A DNA stretch of 6,093 nt from Actinomycetes bacterium (lineage in GTDB: Bacteria > Actinomycetota > Actinomycetes > Actinomycetales > Microbacteriaceae): assembly GCA_021793715.1 (NCBI GenBank), contig JAJYSF010000063.1, positions 1 to 6,093 of the forward strand, written 5' to 3'. This document shows, one piece after another, positions 5,479 through 6,093 of this stretch. The position numbers and the translations under genes are program-made. Within the stretch, counting starts at the first letter, position 1, and every line of letters begins with the position of its first letter. The notes beneath the pieces are model-generated. The model did not search any database. It had not been told where the DNA came from and worked only from the letters and a program-made list of their open reading frames with translations.

Positions 5479-6093
5479 GCGCTCACCGCCGTGAGGTGGC
5501 CACGCTGCGTGGGGATGCTGGCCGACGGGAGCGATTCGACTCCGCCCGTCGGACCGGGCAGGAGCAGTCGTACGCGACGCGCGACGGGGCTGATTCGGCC
5601 TGAGGCCGCGACCGTGACGACCCGTGAGCTGAGGGCCCCGTGTCCGCTGCCGATTCCGCGCCACTCGGGTTCGCCCATGGTGAAGGACAGGTCAGCGCCC
5701 GGCCAGGGGCCGATCGCGAGGAGCGCGCTGCCACGTTCGCGCAGCCGCGCGGAGAGGCGCGCGGTCTCCGCCGGCGCTGCGGTGCGAGGAATCCGGGCGG
5801 CGACGAGGGGGAAGACGTCGGCAGCGGCGGAGATCGTCTGTCGCCACCTGTCGCCCGGTCTCGGGATGTGGGCCAGCCGATTCGGGGCCACGCCGTAGCC
5901 CTCTGCGGCCTCGAAGGAGAGGTCGGGAAGGCCGACGAACGCGCACCACGCGCCGTCGCGCGAAGCTGAGCCGAGGAGGGCGAAGAGCAGCGCGGGGGAG
6001 TCGGGGAGCGCGTAGGCGGCGCCCGGGCGCAGCCCACCGGAGGGGAGGAGAGGCGCCAGGGCGTCATCGACCGGCAGCGCATCGGGTTCTGCC
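5475..6093 (-). CDS. imuA: ImuA'-like mutasome accessory protein (RecA-fold relative), partial, N-terminus outside window
   Basis: The open frame runs in from the right edge; the first full codon is at 6092-6090, and 205 residues are visible with no stop until TGA at 5477-5475. The visible start is AEPDALPVDDALAPLLPSGG, followed by LRPGAAYALPDSPALLFALLG, then GAWCAFVGLPDLSFEAAEGYGV, NRLAHIPRPGDRW and DVFPLVAARIP. This pattern fits actinobacterial ImuA' proteins, which resemble the core of RecA/SulA. The segment where RecA has a P-loop reads ALPDSPALLFALLG with no GKT, so ATP binding is not expected. In mycobacteria ImuA' is needed with ImuB and DnaE2 for induced mutagenesis. The position immediately before imuB, with a 4-bp ATGA overlap, is strong context. 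The GTG at 5891 is an internal codon, not a start, because the family-like sequence continues upstream of it. Assignment rests on context and remote similarity. Confidence 0.75.
   Translation of the reverse strand, partial: AEPDALPVDDALAPLLPSGGLRPGAAYALPDSPALLFALLGSASRDGAWCAFVGLPDLSFEAAEGYGVAPNRLAHIPRPGDRWRQTISAAADVFPLVAARIPRTAAPAETARLSARLRERGSALLAIGPWPGADLSFTMGEPEWRGIGSGHGALSSRVVTVAASGRISPVARRVRLLLPGPTGGVESLPSASIPTQRGHLTAVSA

Noticed and set aside
5479..5664. N-terminal extension of ImuB from 5664
   Set aside because: The added 62 residues overlap imuA' in another frame, are Arg/Pro-rich, and the ATGA overlap at 5478 gives a clear start before the conserved motif.
5475..5891. imuA' as a complete 138-residue gene starting at GTG 5891
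   Set aside because: The same frame stays open to the window edge, and the upstream part (GAWCAFVGLPDLSFEAAEGYGV) is the most family-like section, so the gene is longer and cut by the window.
3949..5898. A 649-codon open frame on the plus strand
   Set aside because: It lies antisense to imuB and imuA', crosses their junction, has an arginine/glycine/alanine-rich sequence with no recognisable motif, and is explained by the high GC content of the true genes.
1..6093. tRNA, rRNA, CRISPR array, insertion sequence or attachment site
   Set aside because: I found no regularly spaced repeats, transposase motifs or RNA-gene signatures; the window is nearly fully used by four protein-coding genes.

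Overview
The window is very GC-rich, and all its genes look actinobacterial. The family resemblance of the proteins, such as the DnaE2 N-terminus MGFNNPPISWHELERTL and the ImuB signature LWFPDWP, suggests Microbacteriaceae and probably Microbacterium or a close relative. That assignment is inferred from family memory, not from a database search.

Almost all of the DNA (positions 533 to 6093) is one minus-strand operon read from right to left: a 5'-truncated imuA'-type gene, then imuB, then dnaE2. The junctions are very tight. The imuA' stop and imuB start share ATGA (5475-5478), and the imuB stop and dnaE2 start share TGATG (3926-3930). A strong Shine-Dalgarno sequence for dnaE2 lies inside the last codons of imuB. 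This is the mutasome cassette known from mycobacteria: DnaE2 is the error-prone polymerase, ImuB is a catalytically dead Y-family adaptor that links to the beta clamp, and ImuA' is a RecA-fold-like accessory protein. In that model they act together in damage-induced lesion bypass and SOS mutagenesis.

The left edge (58-540, plus strand) carries a small signal peptidase of the S26B (SipW/archaeal/ER-like) type with a Ser/His catalytic pair. It converges on dnaE2, and the two reading frames overlap tail to tail by 8 bp, so no space is left for an intergenic terminator. The first 57 bases hold several short palindromes and no identifiable gene.

I do not see a wholly new system. The points worth a second look are: a clean GAAC-N4-GTTC palindrome with 7-bp arms, resembling a LexA box, inside imuB about 200 bp upstream of dnaE2; a QPPLF clamp-motif-like pentapeptide in DnaE2 together with a degraded QPALIG at the usual ImuB clamp-motif site; a DnaE2 PHP domain that keeps eight of nine metal-ligand positions; the convergent 8-bp overlap; and the single-helix form of the peptidase.
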